Shown here in pieces: positions 22,902 through 34,459 of a stretch of DNA of 64,000 nucleotides. The stretch is taken from the NCBI GenBank assembly GCA_013368375.1, contig JAACJP010000002.1:1736001-1800000 (forward strand), given 5' to 3'. The stretch is from Tricholomella constricta (taxonomy: Eukaryota; Basidiomycota; Agaricomycetes; Agaricales; Lyophyllaceae). A program made the translations under genes and the position numbers. The notes below the pieces were generated by a model that worked only from the letters and a program-made list of their open reading frames with translations, made no database searches and was not told the DNA's origin. Position 1 is the stretch's first letter. Each line of letters begins with the position of its first letter.

Positions 22902-24931
22902 GCCATGGACCACGCGGCACGGCTGGACGATGCCTTCGACCGGTACGAGTCGTTCAAGAACACGCAAGGGAACAACCGCATGTCCGTCGCGTCGTCCGTG
23001 GACACGCTCTCCTCCTCTCCGACCGTCTCGAGCTTCTCGCTCCCGAGCGCACCACCGAAGGAGGGTGAGGGCCGGTACTCCAACTTTTTGCATTTCTTGG
23101 GGAGGTCGAGGACGCCGGAGGGAGGAGAGCGGAGGTCGACGCTTAATATCTCTGCGCCGATTTTGTTAAGCCACTCGGAGGACCCATCGAGGTCGAGCAG
23201 TCCGGCGTTTGGGACGGTATATGCTTTTTTTTTTTTTGGATGGGGAGAGGGTTGTTTTGCTGATGTGAATGTTGTTGGTCTATAGTCGTGGGCGAGCTTG
23301 GTGGACAAGACGGCACTTGAGGGTATTCCTGCAGGGGAACGACGTCGGCAGGAGGTATGATTGATGTCCTCGTTGCTTACCACGTAAAGCTCACGAGTTG
23401 TTACACAGGCAATCTTTGAGTTGATTAATACCGAAGCAGCCTATGTCCGCGACCTTCAACTCATTGTCGAGGTAATGAATCAGCCTTCGGTTTCAGGATT
23501 ATTAATTCTGACTTTGTGTCCAGATATTTTATTCGAGCATGCTGCCTCTACTATCCCGGAAGGAAGTCACCGTGATTTTTGCCAACATTGAAGATATCCT
23601 GTTAACGAATACGGTCAGATACAGTTGATCTACATATCCTCACCTTGACTTACGTTACCTTCAGGCATTCCTGAGCAGCCTTGAGGAGCGGCAGAAAGAC
23701 TGCCGATTATATGTCGACCGGGTCGGTGATATTTTGCTCAATCACATCCCGAACATGGCCGTTTACATGGTAAGCCCCGCCATCCCTGAATTCATTTGAT
23801 GCTTTGGACGCTGATCGCATAGATAGGCATATTGTGTCAATCAGGCCACTGCGATCAAAGTTTTGAAATCTCTGCGGGACTCGAATCCGGAGCTAGCGGC
23901 ACATCTCCAGGTTTGCGGCGTTAGTGACCTCTATATTCGAATCCGGAGCTGAATCTCCATCAGCGCCTCCGAGACGATCCTGCTGTCCGTAATTTGGACT
24001 TGTCGAGCTATCTCCTTGTTCCCAGTGCGTATGAATTATTATGATCGCTACGTGTTCATTCAATTAGTTAAATCCAGTGCAACGGATAACACGATACCCA
24101 CTCTTGATCAAGCAGGTGAGCTCTGCCTCCTGACTTCCTCGAGCTATGTCTAAACTCGATATCTAGATTCTTCATCACACGGAAGCAGAGGAAGAACGAG
24201 AACATATCCAGAGGGTTGTCGAGATTGCTGAGCGGATCCTGGACCATATCAACGAAACGATTCGGGAACAGGAAGGCCGGGAGACGCTCAGAATTATCTC
24301 GCAGAATCTTTGGATTGGCCAAGGGTATGTTTTCTGTCGATTCCGTATATTTATCTGCGCTCAGCATTTAATAAAGTCGCCTCGACTTGACGGCGCCTAC
24401 TCGATACATGGGCACACGCAAGCTCATTAAGGAAGGGGTGCTGACAAAAGCGAAGAGCGGGCGGAAGTTGTACGCGTACCTGTGCAGTGATATTCTCGTC
24501 TTGACGGACGAGTCCGTAAAAACATTATATCGAATGGTGCGTGTACCTCGGTCTACAATCTCAGATTGTTCTTTCGCGCTTACGAACATGTATCCACAGC
24601 CGATCCCGTTGGCCCAAGCGCGGGTGAAGGAAGCTGGAAAAGGTCGGTGACGAAACATCCTGAGCAAATCACCTGTCTTACACATGAAATGTAACCCGGC
24701 TTTAGATGACCTCACTTTCGAGGTCACACAAGCATACCCTAGAGGAGGTGATACCATTGCCCTCAAAGCCACGTCCATCCGTGATTGCCAGAGTGAGTTT
24801 TTTTTGATGACCTGTTGGGAGAGTGGTTGATGGTAACGCCCATGACAGTGTGGATGCATGAGATAGGGTACGCAGGTCGCAGGTGCCGACATGCTGAAGA
24901 CAGGGCGATGCGAAAGCATGGTAGGAAATAA
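17965..24931 (+). CDS. intersectin/Pan1-like endocytic scaffold with RhoGEF module (1954 aa, 19 exons)
   Basis: Links endocytic coats to actin and Rho-type GTPases. Nineteen exons close exactly in frame (5865 nt): 17965-18803, 18855-18931, 18982-21735, 21791-21844, 21898-22026, 22087-22254, 22414-23216, 23286-23354, 23409-23471, 23524-23613, 23665-23769, 23827-23910, 23964-24024, 24078-24115, 24167-24324, 24377-24536, 24600-24642, 24706-24792, 24849-24931. In order: a Gln-rich N-terminus with LxxQxTG-type sites (LAPQATG, LVPQVTG), targets of Prk1-type kinases in yeast Pan1; one EH domain (about 230-320); coiled coil; Pro-rich blocks; an acidic Trp segment (EDDWDDIKE); a WH2-like motif (VLMRSIQGGLKLRP); SH3-1 (VRSLYAYQGEGPEDLSF); SH3-2 (KAKALYSYTGNNTDELPF); a low-complexity linker with (PE)n; DH (EAIFELINTEAAYVRDLQLI to QRITRYPLLIKQI); and a PH-like domain ending WMHEI. 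Cryptococcus Cin1 has a similar layout. The linker intron 22255-22413 could instead separate two genes. Confidence 0.85.
22255..22413 (+). promoter_or_regulatory. possible regulated intron with in-frame stop and AATAAA
   Basis: This 159-nt GT-AG intron separates SH3-2 from the DH half of the intersectin-like gene and is two to three times longer than its neighbours. If retained, translation stops at once (GGT TAG, stop 22257-22259), giving a 1341-aa product. An AATAAA polyadenylation-like hexamer is at 22304-22309, inside the intron. If spliced, phase is kept and GAT joins the DH half. Confidence 0.5.
22852..22902 (+). repeat. (Pro-Glu)n coding microsatellite
   Basis: Tandem CCAGAA/CCGGAG hexamers encode a run of about eight Pro-Glu pairs in the linker between SH3-2 and the DH domain. 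Such runs are rigid spacers and are prone to length change by slippage. Confidence 0.8.
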
Positions 24932-25317
24932 TGTCGAATGCGATACCCAAGCTAGCTTGATGAACTCGAGCGTTGTGCCGCTTATTTATTATTTATCCCG
25001 GGACTTTATAGACTTTATACACCTGCTCACTGGAGTAGTTATGACTTGTGCCATCTGTAATGCGCGCCAATCATGTTACATGCTACCTATCGTACCGTCT
25101 ACGGACTACATATACTGTATTGTGCCATACCCCCTGATTTTATGCATTGCCGAGAGCGAGGTTACCGAGGCGATCGGACCTGACCGGCCTTGTGGATAAC
25201 CGAACAGCAGCCGCTTCGCAGCCACCTCCGGATACGCGGTATCCGACATGTTCAAAATTATATATCTACTTACCAGTGGCCCCTTACTGTCCATTTCGTC
25301 ACTCCTCTAATCTTACA

Positions 25318-26820
25318 ATGTCGTCTCCTGGTATGAAAACGTTCAAAGTATCATTACCGAGCTCAATGCATCAAAAACAGATCTCACCATCAACAACCTG
25401 TTCAATGTCAAGGGCAAGATTGGTATGTCATTCCGAGGAGTTAAAACACACTGCAACTTATCGGCGAAAACCTGGCATAGTTCTCGTGACAGGCGGAGGC
25501 TCTGGTATTGGGAAGATGATTGCGGCCGGCTTTGCGCAGAACGGTGCCAAGGTGTACATTGCAGCACGAAAGGTTCCCCAGTTGAAAGAGGTGCGTCAAT
25601 CACTTCCTAGACCTGATGTCCGTATAATCATCCCTATCGTCAAAGGCCGCAGAAGACATCAGCAAGTCGTCGCCGATTCCCGTGCAATACATCCAGGCCA
25701 ACGTCGGGGTACGCACCTCCTGTTTCGCCTCCCCGCCATCTGCTCATTAACAAACTACATTTTCTGGGCTTCTTAGTCAAGAGCTGGATGCGACGCGCTC
25801 ATCGCCGAGTTCAAGAAACGCGAAAGCAAGCTCCACGTCCTCGTGAACAACTCGGGCATCACATGGGGCGGTTCATTCCACGACTTCCCGGAAGAGAAGG
25901 GGTGGGATAACGTGTTTAACGTGAACGTCAAAAGTATCTTCTACAGTGCGTGCCTGCCTCCATAGCTTTGTACAACCCCGAACAACGAATGACCGCTGTA
26001 TATTTTTAGTGACTGCTGGGTAAGTTGCTCATGCCAGAGCTTACGCATAAGTAGCTAATATCAGACAGCCTGTCCGACTACCTTGCCAAAGGGGCTGACA
26101 ACAGGGATCCTGGGCGCGTCATCAACATCTCCTCGACTGCATCTGTTGATCCCACCGCCGAATCTGCCCTAAGCAGTGAGGGCAATGGAACTTGGAGTTG
26201 TGCGTAAACAAACCCCTGTCTGCTCTCTAATATCATGCTAAATAAACCTCCAAATCACTTCCAGACCAGCCAAGCAAAGCCGCAGGTGAGCAGTAATATT
26301 CTTCCTTCAATATCGCTCCCCGTGCTGATCCAAATATACAGTCAACCAACTCACCTCCGCGCTTGCACTAAAGCTGGGACCCCAGCACGTCACGTAAGGG
26401 CAATCTTGTTCTACTCTCCCCACTCAAGTGCTAATATTACCTTTCGACCTCCAGCGTAAACGCCATTCTTCCCGGGTATGTTTCTCGCTCCCCCCTCCCC
26501 CTTGACCACACGTCAGCTAACGCAGTGCCAAAGCCTCTTCCCGAGCAAGATGACCGCCTTCGGCATCCAAACCGCAGGCGAGGACGCATTCGCGGCTGGT
26601 CAACCAACAGGCGCGTGTTCTAATTTGGCCCTCCTTCATTCCCCTCTCTTACTCACATCATCGCCTTCCTACAGGTCGAATGGGCAGCCCCTACGACATG
26701 GCCGGGCTCGCGCTCTTCCTCGCCTCGCCGGCGTCCGCACACATCACTGGCACGCACACGCTTCTGGATGGAGGTGCGCGGTACGGGCGTGCGGGGATCA
26801 CGGCAACCGTGAAACTATAA
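25318..26820 (+). CDS. short-chain dehydrogenase/reductase (RhlG-like 3-oxoacyl-reductase type)
   Basis: Classical SDR: NAD(P)-dependent oxidoreductase. A tiny exon (25318-25330, MSSP plus one base) is joined over a 50-nt intron to 25381-25422 (DLTINNLFNVKGKI), then 25481-25590 with the nucleotide-binding TGGGSGIG. Later exons carry NNSG in place of the usual NNAG, the Ser of INISSTAS, and the catalytic YxxxK as YQPSK, the Tyr codon being split across an intron before about 26265. After that come VNAILPG, a MTAFG segment and a C-terminal SDR end (AHITGTHTLLDGG). About ten short exons are implied; the last ends in TAA at 26818-26820. Every catalytic residue expected is present. The N-terminal pattern resembles fungal proteins annotated as rhamnolipid 3-oxoacyl-ACP reductase, but the substrate cannot be told from sequence. 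Confidence 0.88.
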
Positions 26821-27150
26821 AACTGTAAATTATGTTTTCTTCACGTCCAGCTCAACAGTAGCTGTGGCGTGTCGGATGATCTGATACCCGAGGGGGTTAC
26901 ATACAGTAAATATTCTATTTAAAGTCGGACAGACGCGACGAGTCTACAGGAGAGGAACAAGCGGTTTACATATACTCAAGCCCATGACCCCAAGCGATAG
27001 AAATACAAGAATGCGGAGTCTGTAGTCTCGCTCAATCGAGCGGGGTGGCAGCCACAAGCAACAAAGAATCCGAATCCAGTCGTCCATGGATGCAATGCGA
27101 GAAAACTAACCAGAACAAGACCAGTGCAAGCATCATCCCCTGCGCGCATT
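26821..27150. other. intergenic between convergent genes
   Basis: About 330 bp shared by the 3' ends of the SDR gene (plus) and the DUF6697 gene (minus). Nothing else was seen. Confidence 0.5.
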
Positions 27151-29369
27151 TCACCTCTTCCTCCCCTCCCCGATCGGCGCAGGCACATTCTCGTTCGTGT
27201 TCCTGTGCTCGTTCTGGCTTCGGCGCCCCAAGCTCATCGATGCCAACCCAGACGTAACGTCTCCTGCTGCTGCTGCCGTTCCTCCAGCTACCACTGATGC
27301 TAGCGTTAGCGCTGGCCCTACCCCCACCCCCACGACACACCCAGCTCCAGCTGCATCCCCAGTCCTGATCCCTGTCACCGCCCTCACACCAGCAGCCATG
27401 TTCCACGCCGAGCCTGATCCCAGCCCGCCCGCGCCCGGAACGGCGGCAGGCACCGGCGCCGGCGACCCCTTCGTGCTCGCACTCGCACCCGCCGTCGCCA
27501 CCGATCCCGCACTTGCGCCACTCACACTCACAATCGCAGCCGCCACCCCCGTGCTCGCAGCCCATTTACTTTGCGCAAACAAACGCGCCTGCTCCAGCAG
27601 CGCCTTGTACATCGTATTGTTGAAGCCCACGCACTGCAGCCCTACACAGGCGGCCCTGAGCGCGCCGGCGGCGTAGAGCTGCGAGATCTCGTACACGTTC
27701 TGCGGGGACGTGTTTTTGCGCCCGGCGATGGTCTCTTTCACTATTGCTTGGGTGGTCTGTTGCAAAAAGAAGGGGCAAGGGGAGGGAAAGGGTACCGAGG
27801 AAGGAAGGAACCGTCAATGCGGATGGGTGGCAGGTAGGCTTCAGCTGTATGCACTTATGCCAAAGAAGTGAGGTTGGAGATAAACGGACGGACCTCGATG
27901 GGAAGCTCGGCCCATTCTTTTGTCGTCAGGTCCGGTAAAAGAAAGGCCTTGTACACGCCGGCGTAATACCATATCCCATCCTTATTAAAGAAACATTCTG
28001 CATATCGAATGCCAAATCGTGTCACACATTAGGCATATTCGACATCCAGGAGCCAGGAAGAAGACCAAGAAAAAGAAGAGAACGAGAAGCGTACCGGTGG
28101 GCTTGTTCATGCGCGATATGACGTCGACGGCAGTCCAGCGGTGCGCGGCGGCGACGCGCGGATTAGTGTTACATTTGAACACGGGTGTGTAGAAATAGCC
28201 GTGCTCTTCGCGTTCAGGGCACCACTGCGTCGTCGCCGCATAGAAAAGCCGGTAGTGCGCCAGGCTAAAAAGGCGTTATAAGCATTTGGCTTGCTAGTTA
28301 ATGCAGTCATTGTATGGAGCGCGGGGAAAGATAGGACATGCGGGTATGGGTGCTCACGAGGTTCTGAGTGACTGCGCGGGGGAAAAAGTGAGCATAATGG
28401 AAACGAGGGTAGGTGGGAGGTACCCCTGATAAGTTGGATATAAATTCTTGCAGGGTGAGCGGTGCTGGGATGCTTAAAGGGCTCAGAGTATCGTCGGGGA
28501 CCTCTTCAGGGAGTACCAGATTTGCGAGGATGGCGTTTCTCACTGTGACTATATCGGCTGGTTCGTCTGAGACCGGGATTTGAGCGGGCACCTATAACCT
28601 CTTGTTAGCAAGAGAGTATTGCCAAGCGACGGCGTGTACTCGATAATCAGAGCATGTAATCGCGTTGGTATCGGCGGAAATTTGAGCATTGGGGGTTTGT
28701 GAAGTTTGGGAGAGACTCGGAAATTCAGTGGGTCTAGTAAGAGGTCTGGAGAAATCTAACAACGATTGATGTGGAGGTGTATTGTTCTGAGGAATCGTTA
28801 GAATAGCTTGTAATTCTGCCAAAAAGCGAACCTTGAGCGAAGCTTCATCGTAGCGGGGCGGGGCCTCCGTAGCTTTCATAAGGTTCACGGCATTCTCTTT
28901 CAAAAGCCTGATCTCGATTCGTAGTTCGACGATTGTCCGCTCAAGGCGTGCGATCTCATCTTTCATCCTCGCCATCTCAATTCTCTCTATAGTTGGCGCC
29001 GAGTCGGCCAGGAAGGGGGATGCAGCCCTTGATTTTTGCTGAAGTAGCTCGAGAGCTGCCGATTTCTGACGAAGCGACTCGTGCGCGTCCACCAGACGCT
29101 GAACGACAGCATCGCGCGCCTTCAAAGCCTCCAATGTTCGCGTTCGCTCTATTGCAACCTCAATAGCCATTTCTACGACGTTGAAAGGATCCTTTACATA
29201 AAATCAGAGCTGCTAGACAGCATATATTGAGGTCACCCACAGCTGCCTTGAGAATTTCGAGTTCTTTCTTGGCTTGTGCAAGTTCGCTTTCAGTCGTACC
29301 AGAATCTGCCTCTAAAATAGGTGTTTGAATTTTCGATGCATGGCTAGACTCTATGGAAGTAGCCATCAT
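27151..29369 (-). CDS. DUF6697-domain protein with N-terminal coiled coil
   Basis: Basidiomycete-specific protein of unknown role. From ATG 29369 (or 29366), exon 1 has a short coiled coil (ELAQAKKELEILKAA). After a short intron the helical region continues (DPFNVVEMAIEVAIERTRTL ... MKDEIARLERTIVELR). Further exons give VPAQIPVSDEP and HYAHFFPRAVTQN. The DUF6697-type core follows: HYRLFYAATTQWCPE and RVAAAHRWTAVDVISRMN (to about 28100), CFFNKDGIWYYAGVYKAF (about 27900-27980), then TTQAIVKETIAGRKNTSPQN and AACVGLQCVGFN (27765 downward). Each join is a GT-AG intron. The C-terminal 120 residues are Ala/Gly/Thr/Val low complexity. The family name is from memory of this conserved core; no catalytic motif is known to me. 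Confidence 0.75.
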
Positions 29370-29529
29370 CGGGGGCGGGGGGAAGGTGTGGTCGTCACGA
29401 AGAACGATGAGCCCACGAGTTTGCGCATGTTTAAAACCGTCGATACTGGCTGAAGTCGCGTGATTCACGCCAAGCCGGGGAAAGTACGAAGCGACAAGCC
29501 GCGATAATTCTTGTCTTCGATTCTGCACA
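29370..29529. promoter_or_regulatory. compact divergent promoter DUF6697 / COA1
   Basis: Only 160 bp separate the two start codons (29369 minus, 29530 plus), so both genes must share a bidirectional promoter. No TATA box was seen. Confidence 0.5.
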
Positions 29530-30386
29530 ATGTCTGCGGTGTTGAGGGCCTCCTCGTCGCGACCAATAACTCAGCTATTAGCACGTCCTAGATTCTTCTC
29601 ATCCAGGAATTATGCGACAGAGCTACCGCGGCCTCCGCCTCCGCGAAGTGAACCCGTCGTTGAGACCTTCTCCTCAACCTCCAGGCCTCGCCCATACTAT
29701 GCGAAACATCCACCCACCCGCGAGCTGCCTCGTATAAAAGTATGTACATTTTTCAACCTCATCGAGACTACACTGACTTTATTGTGTGTTCGCAACAGAA
29801 ACGCTGGCCAGTACTAGTTGGTGCGGTGGTGTTCGGAATCGCGGGCTGGGCCGCCTTCATGGCATATGTCACAAACCAGGAAAAAATATCGAGTTCCGTC
29901 GTCCGTCAGATAATGCGCTCTGTACGGGAGGATTCACAGCTCAGGGAGGTCCTGGGGGTTGCGATTAGGCCGCAGCCAGAATGGTGGTTAAATGGAGACC
30001 CTATGATTAACGGTCGAGTGAGTCTTGTCCCGCTAACATCGCACTACAAAGCTCGAGGGCCTTAGAACATGCCCATTGCTGATTGACGCGTCTCTTTTCC
30101 ACAGATCAGTCAGTTGCAAGGGAATGTGGACGTTAGTTTCCGTATCAAGGGCTCGAAAGGTACGTGTCGTTTTATCAGGCACTTTGGTCGTGGTGCTGAC
30201 TTTGTATTAGGCGCTGGTACCTTATATTTCACGAGCATTCGAAAAGACAAAGGGCTTCCCTTCACGATCTGTAGGTCCGGCCTTACAGTTAACTTACATT
30301 TACTCACTCATTCCTCCTGAGTAGTACGATTCAAGGTCATCTGCGACGATGGAACCGTGGTGCTTGTCGACTCAACGCCCGTATGA
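29530..30386 (+). CDS. COA1: Coa1-like cytochrome c oxidase assembly protein (201 aa)
   Basis: Coa1 is an inner mitochondrial membrane protein that chaperones Cox1 during complex IV assembly. Five exons close in frame: 29530-29739, 29799-30017, 30105-30159, 30211-30270, 30325-30386 (202 codons with stop). Exon 1 encodes a basic, Ser/Arg-rich presequence (MSAVLRASSSRPITQLLARP). Exon 2 has one membrane helix (WPVLVGAVVFGIAGWAAFMA) and the LGVAIRPQPEWWLNGDPMI stretch. Exons 3-5 give the compact beta-rich C-terminus (NVDVSFRIKG, GTLYFTSIRKDKG, LRFKVICDDGTVVL) in the intermembrane space. The Coa1 fold is related to Tim21; the WWLNGDP and YFTSIRK motifs fit Coa1 better. Convergent with the GH45 gene, 269 bp apart. 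Confidence 0.85.
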
Positions 30387-30655
30387 TTTATCCTTTTGTG
30401 TACGTTTCTATGTCCCTGTCCTCTCCCTCCACTGATGGCAGTTCATCCCCAGTGGCTCTACAGAAGATTGTTTAATCCATACTATAACCTCCTCTATCAC
30501 CTTTATCACCAAGTCTCTAACTGCAAATTAAACTCGCTCCCAGTTCCGGGCTGCACAAAAAACTGGTCTCAGAGACACACGGCTATGGGAACTCAATTGC
30601 TGTATCTATGCTGCCATAGCACCTGCTCCACAACTTCTTTACTCACAATGTCTCC

Positions 30656-31751
30656 CTAAATAGTAGCCGGAGTGCATCCAGAGATGCTCGTCAGCTGTGA
30701 GGGACAATTGACCTGCTTGTACGTGATTTTCCTTGGGAGATCATGTCATTGGAACTTGCTACCATCGTGACAATGAAACTGGACCACACACCAAGTGTTA
30801 ACGTCACCGCCAGCCCTGTAAATCGAGTTGCGAGCCTGTTATCAATGCACGTCCGTATGAGGATAGAGATGATAGGGCTGACCATTGCCAACGCCAGTGG
30901 CACCCGGCTTGTAAGTTCGATGGGAGCTGCGAGCATTGCGAATCAGAAGTCACGCCTGCGATCATGCCGTGAGTATGAGCTCGAAGAATGTCGTCGTTCT
31001 CGTATCACCTCCATACTGGCGTCCCCAACCCCCGGACGGCGCGCCGTACTGCGCCGTGCAGCCATTGTAGTCTATGCACACATGAAAGGAAATATCATTT
31101 CTGCGCAAACTCTTGTACGCACCTCCGACGCCTCCTCCGGGTGTCTGGCGTACACAGGATCAGCATCGACGGATGTGAACTATCGATTCGTAGGCTTACA
31201 TAGATATCGAAGTCGGTGTCCGTGATCCCGCCCGCGTTGATGGCCTGCACAATCATGCTCTTCCCGGCCGCTGCACCCGACGTCCACATAAACTGGTAGC
31301 ACTTGCAGCCTGTCAAAACCGCCCACGCCACGTTCAAGTTCAGTCGGAGCTGTTCGGCACCGTTGCAATTCCAAAGTTCAAAACTTACATGTCGCAGTAG
31401 CGGTATTCCCGTGCCCCGCAAAGCCATAGGAAAGCGTATTGCTGATGATGATGGGCTGGTAGCTGGAGCACGAGAAGGCCTGCCCCCCCTGCGTGAAGCA
31501 CGCGTTCTGCGCGCCCGCCGCTGCAGGCCCGTTCGTCTTGTTGCACGACCGCACGGGTCCCCGCGCGCCTGCGGAGAGGTTTGAGGTGTACCCGCATGCG
31601 GGCTCGCAGCTGTACCACGCCGGTTAATGAGACTGTGAGAACGGTTGGGTTGTACGAACCAGTCCCAAGTTGTGGTGGTGGTGCCTGCGGTTTGCCCGCG
31701 GACGAGGGCGATGGAGATGAGGAGGATTGTGATGATTGTGAGGGAGATCAT
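30656..31751 (-). CDS. secreted GH45 endoglucanase (cellulase)
   Basis: GH45 enzymes cut beta-1,4-glucan in cellulose with inversion. ATG 31751 starts a signal peptide (MISLTIITILLISIALVRG). After a first intron the catalytic N-terminus reads TTWDCCEPACGY, the family TxxWDCCKPSC signature with the catalytic-base Asp. The next exon has CFTQGGQAFSCSSYQPI and NTLSYGFAGHG. After another intron come CYQFMWTSGAAAGKSMIVQ and DFDIY, joined to TPGGGVG, with the catalytic-acid Asp of the HFDxxxPGGGVG motif. Then NGCTAQYG, CSQLPSNLQAGCHWRWQW, AGGDVNTW and a last exon VNCPSQLTSISGCTPATI ending in TAG at 30656-30658. Cysteines fit the family pattern. About six introns. A TATA-like GATAAAAGG is about 50 bp upstream (31801-31809). 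No cellulose-binding module. Fits a plant-litter or wood decayer. Confidence 0.88.
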
Positions 31752-31800
31752 GTTATTGCTAGGTGGGTTTCAAGCTGGATTGATTTGCATCGAAAGTCTG

Positions 31801-31809
31801 CCCTTTTAT
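31801..31809 (-). promoter_or_regulatory. TATA-like element of the GH45 gene
   Basis: GATAAAAGG on the minus strand, about 50 bp before the GH45 start codon at 31751, a usual distance for a TATA element with a short 5' UTR. Confidence 0.4.
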
Positions 31810-32417
31810 CCTGCGCTACTTGCCTGGCTGACCTGGCTCGATATATTAAGGTGTCCGACAATGATCCAAGCTGATTCCAAGGCATCTCCAGTGCGCTGCG
31901 AGGGTGCAGGGCGCATAATGATTTTACCTCCCAGAAACAGCGAGGAGGACGTAAATAAGGCTCTCGAGGCCGACGATTTACCATCAAAGTGGTCACAAGC
32001 CAGTTAGAGCTTAAGTGTGCCGACTAGAGTCCTTCCGAGCAGCACAAGGAAGTCTTCTTGAAGGTGGTATAAATAGCAGCAAGAAGGGAAGAAGAGCGAT
32101 TTCGAATTTGGTTCGACATTGGCGGCCCGAGAACATCAATTGACAAGGAATGAAAGTATAGGCCGAATGGGCGAACACCCGCTATGGGAGTGTTGTCTGT
32201 GTATATTTGCTGATGGGCGAAATAACTAAACCAGCCACAGGTCGAGACCGACGAGGTGACGCAGGGTTGACAAGCTGAAGTGAGCGCCACTCGTTGGGTC
32301 AAGAGTCCAAGTACACCGATAGTCTGGGGCCAGGTAATGGTCCTGGATGTGTAAGTGATATAGTAGTATAACTTACAATATATATATATAATCCATGCGA
32401 GGTCTCCCAGCATTCTA

Positions 32418-33404
32418 TCAATGTGAGGTCCCCAGTGTTCCTGCCGATGACAGTATTTCCGCCGGGCCCAGTTCATGCCTCATAGTTGGCAACGTCATTT
32501 CGTAATAAATCCTCCGACCAGTATGTTTGAAGCCTATCCTCTGATAAAATCGCATCGCAGTTTTGTTGTAGTCACTCGTTGTGAGTTCTAGTGCGTGAAG
32601 ATTGTGTGCTCGGGCATGAGCAGTGAGGGTGTCCATGAGATCCTTGGCGATGCCTTTGCCTTGATGGCCGGGGGCTACATTCAGCCGGCGTACATCGCCC
32701 ACAGTCGGATCCTCTCTTATATTGTTATCTGAGGGGGAAGTATAAGACACTGTATCCGAGAGAGAGAAGAGGTAGAATGAATCAACATACTAAGACCAAC
32801 GAAACCAACAACCTCTCCGGCCACCTCCGCAACCCAAAAATCACTCGGCCCGGTGGGAACGCAGTCACCGCTTTCCGTCACATGCAAATCGAAAGACCCG
32901 ACGATGTCTCCGAGCTCTCCTGCCATGCATTCGTCCATATAGATGCTAAAGACGCGGTGGAACTGGCGGCGGCGGTGGATAAGGTATAGCCATCTAATCA
33001 GGACCGTACATCCGATGAGCCCTTGCACTGCGTGCAGCATCGTAGAGGTCATCCAAGAGGGCAGCCACAGGGCGCCGCGTAATCTTTGAAAAGTGGCTAT
33101 TCCCTCCAGTGATAGAACAGAGGCCGCCGCCGCGTAAATGAGGCGCGTGGGGGGAGCCAATTCTGCCATTCCCTCCAGATATGGCGAGGATGCTAGCCAC
33201 GTATAAAGAGACGTTAACATAATCATAATCCTGGGTATGAGTCAGTGAACAGTACGCACGCCCTGTAGTCGACGCGTCAATGAAAATACGGCGGACATGC
33301 GCGAGATCTCCTGGATGTCGATATTGCCGAATTGTGAGATTTCTTGCACGCCACTGAGTCGCGCGTTCGCTGGTCTGTCTCGTCGTCGTGCGGGTGTCCA
33401 CCAT
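32418..33404 (-). CDS. GNAT N-acetyltransferase with internal membrane segment (paralogue 1)
   Basis: Predicted acetyl-CoA-dependent transferase. Exon 1 starts at ATG 33404 (MVDTRTTTRQTSERATQWRA, then LTIRQYRHPGDLAHVRRIF), the alpha1 region of a GNAT fold. Exon 2 (about 33205-32770) inserts hydrophobic segments (PTRLIYAAAASVLSLEG and LHAVQGLIGCTVLIRWLYLI) into the fold, then DECMAGELGDI, SDFWVAEVAGEVVGFVGL (beta4). Exon 3 (about 32747-32418) has the acetyl-CoA motif RRLNVAPGHQGKGIAKDL with Q-G-K-G-I-A and the C-terminal TSDYNKTAMRFYQRIGF. The membrane insertion suggests action at a membrane, as in the NAT8 branch of GNATs; the acceptor is unknown. Paralogues lie at 34460-35343 (broken) and 48214-49120. 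Confidence 0.83.
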
Positions 33405-34459
33405 GGCCCATAATCAATGTGTACGCGTCGAAGTCACGACCGCCTGTCTCCTTTATAAGTGAAAGTAGGTAGCTACATAAGGTCACCTTTTCCCATGAAG
33501 AGGTCACCGGGACTGTTTCAGGGACTTTCGGAGATTTGCGGCGATGACCATAATCCAGAGAGACACAAGGCGACTAAGCAGCATGGTAAGGAACGAGAAG
33601 AAAGGTGAGACGCCACGCGGGAAACGCTCGCGGAATGACCGTGGAGATCAACGGAACATGAACACACCGTACCGACTCGGAATCAGGTGCAGCCAGTCAG
33701 CAAATGCTCTTTCCGTCATACTTACCACAAGAAGGCGGTCATACTAGCGCCGAAGCATATGCAGGGTTCGAACATCTAGAACTTGTTCTTGTGTCGTTGA
33801 ACATTGCGTGATGTGGAGACAACATTTAAAGGGAGCTTTGGAATCATTCTGCGATGACTAACCCCTTCGTACGTGACGGATCTTGAAGCTTGAAGCTTCG
33901 AGGTTTGAAATTTGAAATTTGAAGCCTGACCCTGCCCGACCGCTCAACTTGACTGAACCCTGAGATTTCCCTTGCGTTAGAACTAAATGTCACGAAACAA
34001 GTGCCGTTACCCTGTTGGACAAGTTGCAATGGTGCCCACAGCGGCGATAATCCAGGAAAAAACAACTTCCGGTGATGCGTCGATGATGATCGAAATTTCG
34101 TTGTGGTGATAGATGGTGTGAATATCCAACGAGAGCTGAATGTTCTTGATGCTTGATGCTAAATTAGGAGTTGGTTTCACTCAGGGCCTTTACATTTGCG
34201 TCGCGGATTGATCTCCTGGGCGTACCTTCCTCTAAGCCAGGTACGATGCTTGATTGAATAAGTTAATAAAATATCGAGGGCGTTGGCACTGAAAGGTTCG
34301 TACTTACCATATTTTTTGGTCAGTGAACAATCTCGGGAACTAGCAATTTGTCGCCGAGTCCAGTCCCATCCTTCCTGAACGCCACCATCAACAGTCCATT
34401 GTAATTTGATCGTCACGCCACCCTGTCCTTTTCATAAAGCCGTATTGAGGTCTGGGTAC
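33405..34459. other. intergenic, no supported gene
   Basis: About 1 kb between GNAT paralogues 1 and 2. Minus-strand ORFs ending at 33844 and 34177 show no domain I recognise, although the second (KLQWTVDGGVQEGWDW) has protein-like composition. Short direct repeats (TTGAAGC, GAAATTTGAA) occur at 33883-33930. Confidence 0.4.

Noticed and set aside
22410..23093. 227-aa minus-strand ORF over the linker exon
   Set aside because: Antisense of the (PE)n and acidic linker; Trp/Phe repeats are the reverse reading of CCAGAA repeats.
27032..27565. Cys/Gly-rich ORF at the end of the DUF6697 gene
   Set aside because: Alternate-frame reading of the Ala/Thr low-complexity tail.
33750..33775. GGTTCGAA box suggesting a tRNA gene
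   Set aside because: No matching A box or cloverleaf arms nearby; the same holds for similar strings near 3440 and 35510.
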